36,000 bases of DNA from Christensenella sp. UBA1750 (GCA_002315655.1 DCHO01000020.1:1-36000), one strand, 5' to 3'; positions 21,586 through 30,652 are shown, counted from the first letter of the stretch. Numbers and translations: made by a program. Notes: generated by a model not told the origin, from the letters alone.

Positions 21586-24500
21586 ATGAAACGAGCTTCC
21601 GGCATCTTAATGCCCATCACAGCGCTGCCTTCGCCCTACGGGATCGGTACCATCGGCAAGGCGGCCTACGAATTTGCGGATTTTCTGAAAGCCTCCGGGC
21701 AGAGCTATTGGCAGATTTTGCCGGCCGGCCCCACCTCCTACGGCGATTCGCCCTACCAGTCCTTCTCGACCTACGCGGGCAACCCGTACATGATCGACTT
21801 AGACGAGCTGTGCAGGGAGGGCTTGCTGGAAAAGAAGGATTACCGCAACCTGCACTGGGGCGACGACCCGGAAAAGGTGGATTACGCCACCATCTACGAG
21901 CAGCGGTTCAAGGTACTGCGCATCGCCTTCAAAAACGCGCAAAAAGGCGACATGACCGAATTTGACAGGTTCGTCCGGGAAAACGACTTCTGGGTGGAGA
22001 ACTACGCCCTTTACATGGCGGTGAAGGCCTCCTTCGGGATGCGCGCATGGACGGAGTGGGAGGACGAGGGCATTCGCCTGCGCGACCCGGATTCCGTTTC
22101 GGAATACCGCGAAAAGTACGACGAGGACGTGCGCTTCTGGGAATTTGTGCAGTACCTTTTCTACAAACAGTGGAAGGCCTTCAAGGGCTATGTGAACGCC
22201 CTTGGCATTTCCATTTTCGGGGACATTCCCATCTACGTCGCCATGGACAGCGCGGACACCTGGGCAAATCCCGAGGTCTTCTGGCTGGACGGCGAGCGGC
22301 TGCCCGTGCGCGTGGCGGGCGTGCCGCCGGACTACTTCTCCGCTACGGGTCAGCTCTGGGGCAACCCGCTTTATAACTGGGATTATCTCAAAGAAACCGG
22401 CTACAAGTGGTGGATCGACCGCATTGCCACCGTCTCCAAGCTCTATGACGTGACGAGAATCGACCATTTCCGCGGCTTTGACGAATACTATTCCATCCCC
22501 TACCCCGCAGAAAACGCCATCATCGGCGACTGGCTGCCGGGCCCGGGCGTTGCGCTGTTTGACGCCATCAAGGAAAAGCTGGGCAACATCAACATCATTG
22601 CGGAGGATCTGGGCTTAATCACCCCCGGCGTGGCCAAGCTGCTCAAAGCCGTTGGCTACCCCGGCATGAAGATTCTGCAGTTCGCCTTTGACGCCACCGG
22701 CGGGGAGAGCGTTTTCCTGCCCCACAATTTCAGCAACAATTATGTGGTCTACACCGGCACTCATGACAACGACACCACCTTGGGCTGGCTCACCAAGGCC
22801 TCCGAGGCCGAGCGGCAGTACGCCATCGACTACTGCAAGCTGGACGAAAAAGAAGGCTATGTGTGGGGCATGATCCGCACCATCACAGCTTCCACCGCTG
22901 ATCTGTGCATCACCCCCATGCAGGATGTGCTGAACTTGGGCACCGAGGCGCGTATGAATATGCCCTCCACGCTGGGCGGCAACTGGCAGTGGCGCATGAA
23001 GCCCGGCACCGATCTTTCCGAACAAGCGAAGAAGCTTTATAAGCTTTGCAGGCTCTATGGCCGTCTGCCCGAGGAGTCCAAGGAGAAAGACCCGCTGGAG
23101 GAGGACATGAAGACCCTTGCCAAAGCGGAATACGGCAAAAAGCTGTCCGAATTGACCTCAGCCGAAGCCCACAACGTGCTGGGCAAGGCCGTGATGGGAC
23201 AGAAGGCCGAGCAATGGGACAAGTGCCAAAAGCAGGAGGCCAAAGGCCGCAGAGCCTACTACCTCTCCGCAGAATACTTAATGGGACGGCTGGTTTACAA
23301 CAACCTCAATTCCTTAAATCTCACCGGGAAGGTCAGGGCGATCTTTGCCAAGAACGGGCTTGACTTAAACGATTTTGAGGACATTGAGGATGCCGCCTTG
23401 GGCAACGGCGGCTTAGGACGGCTTGCCGCCTGTTTCTTGGACTCCGCCGCGACCTTGAAAGTGCCGCTTATGGGCTACGGCATCAAGTACAAGTACGGGC
23501 TGTTCAAGCAGGCCATCGAAAACGGCTTCCAGAAGGAATACGCGGACGACTGGACGAAGCTCGGCGACCCGTGGTGCATCCGCCGAGAGAGCGAAAAGCA
23601 GCTGGTGGAATACGCCGATCAGAAGGTCTGGGCGGTACCCTACGACATGGCGGTGTTCGGCTATCGCAATGACAACATCGGCACCCTGCGTCTGTGGCAG
23701 GCCGAGGCCGTCAAGCCCTTTGACTTTACCGCCTTCAACGATCTGAAATTTGACGAGGCAGTCTCCGACGCCACACGCGCCGAAGACATTTCCTCCGTGC
23801 TCTATCCCAACGACAACGGCGCGGAAGGGCTGAAGCTGCGCATCCGTCAGGAATACTTCTTCTCCTCCGCCTCCTTAAAGGACATTATCGCCAAATACAA
23901 AGCGGCACACGGAAAGGACTTTGCGGACTTTGCCGCCCATGCCGCCATCCAGCTCAACGACACCCATCCCGTAGTGGCGATTCCCGAGCTGATTCGGTTG
24001 CTGCAAAAGGAAGGGCTGTCCTTCGGCGAGGCCTTCGAGATCGCCCGCCGCACCTTCGCCTACACCAATCACACCATCATGGCCGAGGCCATGGAAAAGT
24101 GGAACATCAAAATGTTTGCCGCGATTCTCCCCGAAGTCTTTGAGATCATCGAGAAGATCGACGAGCGGGAAAAGATCGAGCTTTCCGTCGAGGATGGCAT
24201 GGACGAGATCGTGCAGATCAAACAGGTGCCCGACACCGCCGCCATCGAAAAAATGAAGGCGGAAAAAGCGAAAAAGGCGGAAGAACAGGAAGACGAGGAC
24301 GAGGAAGCAGCGGAGGAAGAGCCCGAAATCCCCATGAAGACCATCCGCCGCACGAAGCTGGACACCATGCGTATCTTGGATGAAGGGCAGATTCACATGG
24401 CGCGGCTGGCCATTTACGCTTCCGCCTACACAAACGGCGTGGCGGAAATCCACACAAAAATTCTCAAGGAAGACACCCTGAAAGACTGGTTCGCGCTCTA

Positions 24501-25572
24501 CCCCGAAAAGTTCCAGAACAAGACCAACGGCATCACCCAGCGGCGCTGGCTGGGGCTATGCAACCCCGAGCTGTGCGGACTGCTGGACGATATGGTTGGC
24601 GAAGGGTACTTAACCGACCTCGACAAGCTGGAAGGCATTAACGATGTGCTGACCGAAACGGACGTGGAGCGGTTCAACGCCATAAAGCACGAAAAGAAGC
24701 AGCAGCTCTGCGCCTACATTGAGGAACATGAGGGCATCTCCCTCAACCCGGAATTTGTCTTTGATGTGCAAATCAAGCGGCTGCACGAATACAAGCGGCA
24801 GCTGCTCCACGCCTTTGCCATCTTAGACATTTACAAGAAGCTCAAAAAGGGCGAAATTAAGGACTTCACGCCCACGGCATTCATCTTCGGCGCAAAGGCC
24901 GCGCCGGGCTATTTCCGCGCCAAGGGCATCATCAAGTACTGCAACGAGGTCGCCAAGCTCGTCAACTCCGACCCCGAAATGGCGGATAAGATGCAGGTGG
25001 TGTTCATTGCCAACTACAACGTGTCCTACGCCGAGAAGCTGATTCCCGCCGCGGACATTTCCGAGCAGATCTCCACCGCGGGCACCGAGGCCTCCGGCAC
25101 CTCCAATATGAAGCTGATGCTCAACGGCGCGGTGACCTTGGGCACCTACGACGGCGCGAACATCGAGATTGCGGAGCAGGCCGGCGAGGAAAACAACTAC
25201 ATTTTCGGTGCACGGGTGGACGAGATTAACGAGATGAAGCCCGTCTACAATCCCAACGCCTACTTAGGGGAGGACAGCGGCCTCCGCGCCATCGTGGAGA
25301 CCCTCATCGACGATACCTTTGACGACGGCGGCACCGGGATGTTCAGGGAGCTTTACACCTCGCTCACCGAGGGCGCATCGTGGCACAAGCCGGACAACTA
25401 CTTCCTCATCTACGATGAGCCGGAGTATGTCAAGACCAAGCTGCAGGCGATTGCGGACTACAAGGACAGAATCACCTTTGGCAGAAAGTGTCTGCTGAAC
25501 ATCGCAGGAGCGGGCAAGTTCTCCTCCGACAGAACGATTCAGCAGTACGCAACCGAGCTTTGGAAGTTGTAA
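21586..25572 (+). CDS. fusion of 4-alpha-glucanotransferase (MalQ) and alpha-glucan phosphorylase (GlgP)
   Basis: One uninterrupted 1328-codon frame. Residues 1 to about 495 are a complete GH77 4-alpha-glucanotransferase. Its nucleophile is Asp293 (RIDHFRGFDEYY), its acid/base Glu340 (IIAEDLG), its third carboxylate Asp394 (GTHDNDTTLGW). From about 505 to 1328 is a GT35 phosphorylase with YYLSAEYLMGR, LGNGGLGRLAACFLDS, QLNDTHP, NKTNGITQRRWL and the PLP-binding Lys1176 in EASGTSNMKLML. The two parts would transfer and phosphorolyse alpha-1,4-glucans in one polypeptide. An acidic, Lys/Glu-rich insertion (about residues 867-928) interrupts the phosphorylase. The ATG at 21586 has GGAGG 10 nt upstream. 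Sequencing error cannot explain it easily, since the linker is open and conserved in style. Confidence 0.93.
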   Translation: MKRASGILMPITALPSPYGIGTIGKAAYEFADFLKASGQSYWQILPAGPTSYGDSPYQSFSTYAGNPYMIDLDELCREGLLEKKDYRNLHWGDDPEKVDYATIYEQRFKVLRIAFKNAQKGDMTEFDRFVRENDFWVENYALYMAVKASFGMRAWTEWEDEGIRLRDPDSVSEYREKYDEDVRFWEFVQYLFYKQWKAFKGYVNALGISIFGDIPIYVAMDSADTWANPEVFWLDGERLPVRVAGVPPDYFSATGQLWGNPLYNWDYLKETGYKWWIDRIATVSKLYDVTRIDHFRGFDEYYSIPYPAENAIIGDWLPGPGVALFDAIKEKLGNINIIAEDLGLITPGVAKLLKAVGYPGMKILQFAFDATGGESVFLPHNFSNNYVVYTGTHDNDTTLGWLTKASEAERQYAIDYCKLDEKEGYVWGMIRTITASTADLCITPMQDVLNLGTEARMNMPSTLGGNWQWRMKPGTDLSEQAKKLYKLCRLYGRLPEESKEKDPLEEDMKTLAKAEYGKKLSELTSAEAHNVLGKAVMGQKAEQWDKCQKQEAKGRRAYYLSAEYLMGRLVYNNLNSLNLTGKVRAIFAKNGLDLNDFEDIEDAALGNGGLGRLAACFLDSAATLKVPLMGYGIKYKYGLFKQAIENGFQKEYADDWTKLGDPWCIRRESEKQLVEYADQKVWAVPYDMAVFGYRNDNIGTLRLWQAEAVKPFDFTAFNDLKFDEAVSDATRAEDISSVLYPNDNGAEGLKLRIRQEYFFSSASLKDIIAKYKAAHGKDFADFAAHAAIQLNDTHPVVAIPELIRLLQKEGLSFGEAFEIARRTFAYTNHTIMAEAMEKWNIKMFAAILPEVFEIIEKIDEREKIELSVEDGMDEIVQIKQVPDTAAIEKMKAEKAKKAEEQEDEDEEAAEEEPEIPMKTIRRTKLDTMRILDEGQIHMARLAIYASAYTNGVAEIHTKILKEDTLKDWFALYPEKFQNKTNGITQRRWLGLCNPELCGLLDDMVGEGYLTDLDKLEGINDVLTETDVERFNAIKHEKKQQLCAYIEEHEGISLNPEFVFDVQIKRLHEYKRQLLHAFAILDIYKKLKKGEIKDFTPTAFIFGAKAAPGYFRAKGIIKYCNEVAKLVNSDPEMADKMQVVFIANYNVSYAEKLIPAADISEQISTAGTEASGTSNMKLMLNGAVTLGTYDGANIEIAEQAGEENNYIFGARVDEINEMKPVYNPNAYLGEDSGLRAIVETLIDDTFDDGGTGMFRELYTSLTEGASWHKPDNYFLIYDEPEYVKTKLQAIADYKDRITFGRKCLLNIAGAGKFSSDRTIQQYATELWKL

Positions 25573-25594
25573 ATTCATACACAGGTGTGCTATA

Positions 25595-25636
25595 CTAAGG
25601 GAAATGAAGCGGAATCTTCGTTTCCCTTAGTTTTTT
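25595..25636 (+). terminator. intrinsic terminator after malQ-glgP
   Basis: CTAAGGGAAA (25595-25604) pairs with TTTCCCTTAG (25621-25630). The inner stem GAAG/CTTC extends it, and T6 follows at 25631-25636. Confidence 0.92.
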
Positions 25637-25655
25637 AACTTGTGAGGTTATCTAA

Positions 25656-26792
25656 ATGAGCAATATTTTTGAATTGGGCCCGATTCGCCCCACCTCCGAG
25701 GGCGCGTCCCTGCTGATCCGCGTCACCCGCGGCTGTGCGTGGAACCAGTGCAAATTCTGCAACAACTACCGCACCATCCCCTTCTCCACCCGCCCTTTGG
25801 AGGAGATTCAGAAGGAAATCGACACCATGGCGCACTACCGCGACAGGATTCAGTCGCATTTCACCGCAAACGGCCCCGATCTGGACGCCATCAACGCGGA
25901 ATACGCCCTGCTGCCCGATGAGGAAAAGCACTGCTATTATCACCTCTACAACTGGATCGCCCGGGGCGAATACACCGTGTTTTTGCAGGATGCCGACGCC
26001 ATGTGCTTATCCGAGGAACGGCTGATGCCCATTCTCCGCTACATCCGCAAGGTGCTGCCCGAGACCACCCGCATCACCTCCTACGCCCGCCCGGACTCGC
26101 TGGCGCGGAAATCCGTGGAGGAATTAAAGGAAATTCGCGGCTACGGGCTTGACCGCGTGCACGCCGGATTTGAGACGGGGAGTGACAAGGTGCTACAGCT
26201 CATCACCAAGGGCTGCACCTCCGAGCAGGAAATTTCCGGCGGACAAAAGACCATGGAGGCGGGCATCGAGTTGTCCCTGTTCCTCATGGCGGGGCTCGGC
26301 GGGCGCAGGCTCTCCGATGAAAACGCCGACGAAACCGCACGGGTGGTCAGCGCGGTGAATCCCTCCTTCGTGCGCCTGCGCTCCACCACCGTCATTGACG
26401 GCACACCGCTTTCCATGATGCAGAAGGTGGGCGTGTTTGAAGAGCTTTCCGAAATCGAGCAGGTGCAGGAAATGCGCCGGTTCCTCTCCAAGCTGGAGAA
26501 CTGCACCGGCGAGGTCTTCACCGACCATATTGTGAACCTTTTAGGCTCCTGGCAGGGAAGCCTCACCGACATTCCCGCGCTGCTGGCCTACGCAGACGAA
26601 TTCCTCGCCCTGCCCCGCGAGCAGCAGAGACGCTACCAGATGGCGCGGCGCATGGGCTTTGGCGGCGACTGGACGCAGATGCACTACATTCCCGCCGGGG
26701 ACATGGCCAAGGTGGACAAGATGTGCGCCGCCGTGCCCGACGGCCCCGAATGGGAAAAGCTCATGAAGGACTACATGAGAAGATATATTTAA
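25656..26792 (+). CDS. radical SAM protein with a Cx4Cx2C cluster motif
   Basis: A 378-residue radical S-adenosylmethionine enzyme. The iron-sulfur motif TRGCAWNQCKFC near residues 25-36 has four residues between the first two cysteines, a variant seen in some uncharacterised radical SAM families. Following blocks fit the TIM barrel: TSYARPDSL, the Glu-containing VHAGFETGSDKVLQLITKG, and VRLRSTTVIDGTPL. No B12 domain is seen. The substrate is unknown. GAGGT lies 7 nt before the ATG. It sits between two terminators, so it is a single-gene unit. Confidence 0.87.
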   Translation: MSNIFELGPIRPTSEGASLLIRVTRGCAWNQCKFCNNYRTIPFSTRPLEEIQKEIDTMAHYRDRIQSHFTANGPDLDAINAEYALLPDEEKHCYYHLYNWIARGEYTVFLQDADAMCLSEERLMPILRYIRKVLPETTRITSYARPDSLARKSVEELKEIRGYGLDRVHAGFETGSDKVLQLITKGCTSEQEISGGQKTMEAGIELSLFLMAGLGGRRLSDENADETARVVSAVNPSFVRLRSTTVIDGTPLSMMQKVGVFEELSEIEQVQEMRRFLSKLENCTGEVFTDHIVNLLGSWQGSLTDIPALLAYADEFLALPREQQRRYQMARRMGFGGDWTQMHYIPAGDMAKVDKMCAAVPDGPEWEKLMKDYMRRYI

Positions 26793-26803
26793 GGCAGACA
26801 GAC

Positions 26804-26840
26804 AAAAGAGGCAGCCCGATGCTTTGGGCGTGCCTCTTTT
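26804..26840 (+). terminator. bidirectional terminator
   Basis: AAAAGAGGCA-GCCC (26804-26817) pairs with GGGC-g-TGCCTCTTTT (ending 26840), between the radical SAM gene and the convergent small gene. Confidence 0.88.
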
Positions 26841-26850
26841 CCGTTTGCCC

Positions 26851-27036
26851 TCAGTGGGTTAAAAGATAGTCGGAAATCAGCGTCTGCATTTGCTTTTTGC
26901 CCGTCACTTCCCGGGCGCGGTCGATCATTTCCTGCCGCTTTCCGTCCTCCATGGCGGAAAAGGCCTTGAGGGTTTCCGGCTTTTTCGCCATCGCCATCAT
27001 CAGACCCTGCGGGATTTCCCCGGATTCTCTGCGCAT
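26851..27036 (-). CDS. small hypothetical protein
   Basis: A 61-residue, mostly helical and basic protein (MRRESGEIPQGLMMAMAKKP...). The segment KPETLKAFSAMEDGKRQEMIDRARE resembles the C-terminal helical segment of YdeI/OmpD-associated proteins, where a 'KR..I..A' helix follows a Phe-containing turn. That is a weak resemblance and not an assignment. The ATG at 27036 is fixed by AAGGAGG 7 nt upstream. It stands alone between a terminator and the end of rimI, 83 nt away on the same strand. Confidence 0.65.
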   Translation of the reverse strand: MRRESGEIPQGLMMAMAKKPETLKAFSAMEDGKRQEMIDRAREVTGKKQMQTLISDYLLTH

Positions 27037-27119
27037 CAAATCGCCTCCTTTGCATTTTTTATTGTGCAAAAGAGGCGCAAAAAAATACGCAGAAAGGTTT
27101 TCCAGACTGCGTATCTGTT

Positions 27120-27890
27120 CTATAATCTCATTTCCATTCGGTCATTTTCTTTTGCTTCAAACCCGAAGTCCGTCAAAAGCTCCCGCAAGTCCCGGTTCTC
27201 CTTCGGCACAAAAGCGCACAGCGTTTCCGCCCGGAGCACCTGACGGGCATAGTCCGCGATCTTTTCCAAAGCAGGAAAGCCGTAATCCTGCTCCCCGGTG
27301 CAATCTATCGAGAAATCCGCAATGCGGCATACGGTTCCTTCTGTCTGCAGGCATACCTTCCCGACAGATACGTTTTCGCACAAAATTGCATATTCCGCAG
27401 AATCGCTGTTTTCCAGCCTTCGCAGCGTGATTTTCGGCACCTGCAAGACATTTTCGCACACCATGATGTACGCATCCTCGCCTGAATCGGGATAATAGCC
27501 TTGCTCCACGCCCGCGAAACGGAAGCCGAACTGCCGATAAAGGCTCTGGGCGATTGCGTTGTGCTCGCGCACCTCCAGATAGACCAGCCGCATGGAGAGC
27601 TCCTGCGCCCTTTGAAGCAGCTCGCGCACCAGCATTTTGCCCAAGCCCTGACGGCGGAATTCCGGGTGCACGGCGATGTTGGTGATGTGCCCCGCAAAGG
27701 GCAGCAGCCACATCCCGCCGTAAGCCGCGATGCGCCCACCTGTTTTGAGCACCACATAATACGCCGCCGGGTTGTTCACCTCATGCTCGAAGTCCTCCCG
27801 CCGCCACGGGGTCGGAAAGCAGAGCCGTTCGATGGAAAGCAGCTCGTCAATATCACCGGCCAACATCGGGCATTTTGCAAACTCAGCCAT
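27120..27890 (-). CDS. rimI: ribosomal-protein-alanine N-acetyltransferase RimI with a C-terminal GNAT-like extension
   Basis: Residues 1 to about 150 are a normal RimI, the enzyme family that acetylates the N-terminus of S18. They include IERLCFPTPWRREDFEHEV, the acetyl-CoA motif ITNIAVHPEFRRQGLGKMLV, and LEVREHNAIAQSLYRQFGFRFAGVEQGYY. About 105 further residues follow. They end LRELLTDFGFEAKENDRMEMRL, which looks like the C-terminal half of a second GNAT domain without its own acetyl-CoA loop. RimI alone is usually about 150 residues. The ATG at 27890 has GAGGG 8 nt upstream and overlaps tsaB by 8 nt. tsaE-tsaB-rimI is a common Firmicutes order. Confidence 0.9.
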   Translation of the reverse strand: MAEFAKCPMLAGDIDELLSIERLCFPTPWRREDFEHEVNNPAAYYVVLKTGGRIAAYGGMWLLPFAGHITNIAVHPEFRRQGLGKMLVRELLQRAQELSMRLVYLEVREHNAIAQSLYRQFGFRFAGVEQGYYPDSGEDAYIMVCENVLQVPKITLRRLENSDSAEYAILCENVSVGKVCLQTEGTVCRIADFSIDCTGEQDYGFPALEKIADYARQVLRAETLCAFVPKENRDLRELLTDFGFEAKENDRMEMRL

Positions 27891-28557
27891 GGAGCTTGCC
27901 CTCTTTGGCACGCTGGGCAGAGGGCGCACGCAGATACAGCGGGCGCAGTTCCTCCGCAGATACGGCCTTGTCGGCGTTTTGCAGCAGCAGCGGCAATGCG
28001 GATGAGGCGTGCAGTCCCCACAGGGAGGACGGCGCAAGGCGGGCAAAGTCCTCTTTGAGCAAGCGTTCCTTTTGCACGGGCACGCCGTCGCCCAAGAACA
28101 GCACCTTTTTCCCCGTTTTCCGCAATTCGTCCAGCAGTTCTTCCAGTTTGACGGGCTGATCCTCGCTCACCCGCGCCCCGTTTTCAAACAGCGCGGCATA
28201 GACCTGCCCGGCTCTCGCGTCCAGAATGGGGCACACAAGCCCGTCAAAATCCCCAGCCTGCAGGGCAAGGGCGTGAAGGCCGTCCAGCTCCACGCACTTT
28301 TTGTCGCCCATCAAGCCCTTCACCGTCGCCACGCCGATGCGCACGCCGGTAAACGACCCCGGTCCCACGATACAGCCGAATAGGTCAATGTCGGCTATGT
28401 CCAGCCCGGCATAGCTCATGGCATCCTCCACCAGCGGCATCAGGTGAGACGAGTGCGTCAGCCCGTTGCTTAAATACCCTTCGTAAAGCAGCTTTTCATC
28501 CTCCGCACAGGCCACCGAAGCGGAGGACGAGGAAGCATCCAGAATCAGCGTTTTCAT
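27883..28557 (-). CDS. tsaB: tRNA threonylcarbamoyladenosine biosynthesis protein TsaB
   Basis: A partner of TsaD in forming N6-threonylcarbamoyl-A37 in tRNA. The protein has 224 residues with an ASKHA-type N-terminus MKTLILDASSSSASVAC and the hallmark GPGSFTGVRIGVATVKGL. The ATG at 28557 has GGAGG 7 nt upstream. It starts 2 nt after the tsaE stop and overlaps rimI, so translation is coupled. TsaD is not in the window. Confidence 0.95.
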   Translation of the reverse strand: MKTLILDASSSSASVACAEDEKLLYEGYLSNGLTHSSHLMPLVEDAMSYAGLDIADIDLFGCIVGPGSFTGVRIGVATVKGLMGDKKCVELDGLHALALQAGDFDGLVCPILDARAGQVYAALFENGARVSEDQPVKLEELLDELRKTGKKVLFLGDGVPVQKERLLKEDFARLAPSSLWGLHASSALPLLLQNADKAVSAEELRPLYLRAPSAQRAKEGKLHG

Positions 28558-28559
28558 GT

Positions 28560-28982
28560 TCAATCCTCCACGGTGATGGTGCGCTCTTCGCCCTGCCCTA
28601 AGAGGGTGATGCGGATGCAGGGATAATCCGGCCAGAACTCCTCGCCCGCCACCGAGAACCACTCCACAGCGCAGACCTCGCGCCCACCCCGAAAAATCTC
28701 GTCAAAGCCCAAATCGTAAACCTCATCCTCGCCGGATAGGCGGTACAGGTCGAAATGGTTGACGGGAATTTTCGCTTCGTAGCGGTTCATCAGGGCAAAG
28801 GTGGGGCTGGAAACCTCGTTGCTATCGCCGCCCAACCCCCGCACAAGCCCCCGCACAAAGGCGGTCTTGCCCGCGCCCAAATCGCCGCCCAGCAGCAGCA
28901 CCTCGCCGCCGCGCAGGTTCTTTGCAAATTCCGCGGCAAAGTTTTCCGTATCTGTCGTGGAATGGGATTCAAAAACTTTCAT
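28560..28982 (-). CDS. tsaE: tRNA threonylcarbamoyladenosine biosynthesis ATPase TsaE
   Basis: A P-loop ATPase of the t6A pathway, 140 residues. Walker A is GDLGAGKT (33-40). The VSSPTFALMNRYE block and the FDLYRLSGEDEVYDLGFDE block are typical of TsaE. Its start codon overlaps the galK stop (TAATG), so it is translated as part of the galK operon. The galK linkage looks incidental to function. Confidence 0.95.
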   Translation of the reverse strand: MKVFESHSTTDTENFAAEFAKNLRGGEVLLLGGDLGAGKTAFVRGLVRGLGGDSNEVSSPTFALMNRYEAKIPVNHFDLYRLSGEDEVYDLGFDEIFRGGREVCAVEWFSVAGEEFWPDYPCIRITLLGQGEERTITVED

Positions 28983-30277
28983 TACAGTTCAACCTTCTTG
29001 GCGCCAACAGGACGAATGCCGAGCACCGTGCAGGCGCCCTCCCCGAACACGCTGTTCATGGCAGAAACATAGGTTTCAAGGGATTTTTCGGGCACAAAGG
29101 CTAAAATGGTTCCGGCAAAGCCGCCGCCGTGAACACGCCACGCGCCGCCGCAGGAAGCCAGCAGCTCTTCGGACAGCGCACAGGCCAGCGCCAGCGACTG
29201 GGAGGTTCTGCCGCCCACATAGAGGTTCTGCAGAAGCTTCCAGGAGGATTCGCCGGAGGCAATCACGCCGGCAAGGAAGGCACTAAGGTCGCCTTTGTCG
29301 ATGGCGTCATAGAGCTTGATCACGCGCTCGTTCTCGTCAAAATAGTGCAGGGCGCGCATCACGGCGCGATCGGAGGTCTGCTCGCGGACGGCGGGGAGGT
29401 TGCCCATCAGTTCTTCCTTGGAGGTCTCGCGGAGCACCTTTTTTCCCAACGCCGCAGCCACCGCCTTCATTTCGGCGGGAATGGCGGCGTATTCGTCGGT
29501 GAGGTCAGCGTGGGAGGACTTGGCGGCCATGACCACGACCTTGTACCCCGCCTTCTCAAAGTCGAAGGCGTGCGCCTTGACGACGGGCGCGGTGTTGTCC
29601 GCAAAATCAATGCCGACCAGACCGCCGATGGAGGACGCGGACTGATCCATGAGGCCGGAGGGCTTGCCGAAATAGACGTTTTCCACCCACTGTCCGACCT
29701 TGGCGCGGGTCACGCCGTCCATCTGTCCGCCGCCGAAAAGGCCGTCCACAACCGTAATTAGCAGCACTTCAAAGGCTGCAGAGGAGGAAAGGCCGGAGCC
29801 GCCCAGAACAAGAGAGGTCACATCGGCATTGAAGCCTTTTACGGGAATGCCCATTTCCCTGCACTTATAGCACACCCCGCGCAAGATGGCGTCAGTGGTG
29901 TTGATCTCGCTGTCCTTCTTTTCCAGATCGTGTAAGTCAATGACAAATTCCTTGTCGTAGCCCGCGGAGTACAGCCGCACCGTGTCGGTGCCGTTGGGCG
30001 CGGCGGCTGCCAGGGTGTCCAGCGTCACGGCGGCAGCCAGCACACAGCCGTTGTTGTGGTCAGTGTGATTGCCCACAATCTCCGTGCGCCCGGGCGCGGA
30101 GAAGAAGGCGGGGGCTTCGCCCTTGTCGCCGAAATGGGCAATGTAGGAATCCACCAGCCTCTCATAGCGGGCGGACTGCTTGGCAAACATTTCCTCACCC
30201 GCGCCGTAGAGCAGGGCAAATTCCTTTTTCGCGGCAACGGAGGACACGATCTTCTTCATTTCGTCTTTGGTAAACAT
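28982..30277 (-). CDS. galK: galactokinase
   Basis: Phosphorylates galactose to galactose-1-phosphate (Leloir pathway). The GHMP-family protein has 431 residues. The galactokinase signature is APGRTEIVGNHTDHNNGCVL, with Asn in place of the common Glu before HTDH, a form I associate with clostridial galactokinases. The ATP loop is VLGGSGLSSSAAFEVLL. A C-terminal motif GAWRVHGGGFAGTILAF is also present. The ATG at 30277 has AAGGAG 9 nt upstream. No galT or galE lies in the window. Confidence 0.94.
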   Translation of the reverse strand: MFTKDEMKKIVSSVAAKKEFALLYGAGEEMFAKQSARYERLVDSYIAHFGDKGEAPAFFSAPGRTEIVGNHTDHNNGCVLAAAVTLDTLAAAAPNGTDTVRLYSAGYDKEFVIDLHDLEKKDSEINTTDAILRGVCYKCREMGIPVKGFNADVTSLVLGGSGLSSSAAFEVLLITVVDGLFGGGQMDGVTRAKVGQWVENVYFGKPSGLMDQSASSIGGLVGIDFADNTAPVVKAHAFDFEKAGYKVVVMAAKSSHADLTDEYAAIPAEMKAVAAALGKKVLRETSKEELMGNLPAVREQTSDRAVMRALHYFDENERVIKLYDAIDKGDLSAFLAGVIASGESSWKLLQNLYVGGRTSQSLALACALSEELLASCGGAWRVHGGGFAGTILAFVPEKSLETYVSAMNSVFGEGACTVLGIRPVGAKKVEL

Positions 30278-30327
30278 AAAAGTATTCTCCTTCACAAAAG
30301 CGCATCTGCGCATCATTTTCCTATTTT

Positions 30328-30357
30328 ATTATGCGCTTTTTAGTGCTTTTTCGTCAA
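30328..30357 (-). promoter_or_regulatory. promoter of galK-tsaE-tsaB-rimI
   Basis: On the minus strand, -35 TTGACG (30352-30357) and -10 CATAAT (30328-30333) with an 18-bp spacer, 50 bp before the galK ATG. Confidence 0.65.
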
Positions 30358-30403
30358 GCGGTTTTTGGTGAAAATTCATCCTGCAACGCGGCAATTCTGT
30401 ATC

Positions 30404-30432
30404 TTGCCTAATTGTCCATATTTTGCTACAAT
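30404..30432 (+). promoter_or_regulatory. promoter candidate in front of the broken small frame
   Basis: -35 TTGCCT (30404-30409), 17-bp spacer, -10 TACAAT (30427-30432). The -10 overlaps the first ATG of the small frame. A transcript starting here would therefore serve the downstream DinB-like gene rather than that ATG. Confidence 0.45.
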
Positions 30433-30652
30433 GTATGCAACTACTTCACTCTCCGCTGATGTGATTAAGAGTTTGCGTTGTGGAAGATTAACCTTAGAAC
30501 TCTCGTACACTTGGGAAATGATGAATAATCCTGATTACTAAGTGGTCGAATTTGACCACTTTATGGTAGAAGCAGGTATTCCGATATTTACGCTAAGTGC
30601 AAAAGAATTTATTGAAAAAACGCTTTATAGAGCATTGCAGAAGATCAAATAG
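30431..30652 (+). pseudogene. possible remnant of a small gene (one in-frame stop)
   Basis: From an ATG at 30431 the frame reads 36 codons to a TAA (30539-30541). It then runs 36 more codons in the same frame to a TAG (30650-30652). Both halves have protein-like composition (SADVIKSLRCGRLTLELSY; FMVEAGIPIFTLSAKEFIEK). The region is much richer in A+T than its neighbours. I do not recognise a family. It may be a decayed acquired gene or noncoding DNA. An inverted repeat AAGTGGTC-N6-GACCACTT lies just after the internal stop. Confidence 0.35.

Noticed and set aside
25568..25596. TGCTATACT promoter-like sequence before the radical SAM gene
   Set aside because: A transcript from it would begin inside the malQ-glgP terminator stem. 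The -35 (TTGTAA at 18 bp) is weak. It could still act, but I cannot support it.
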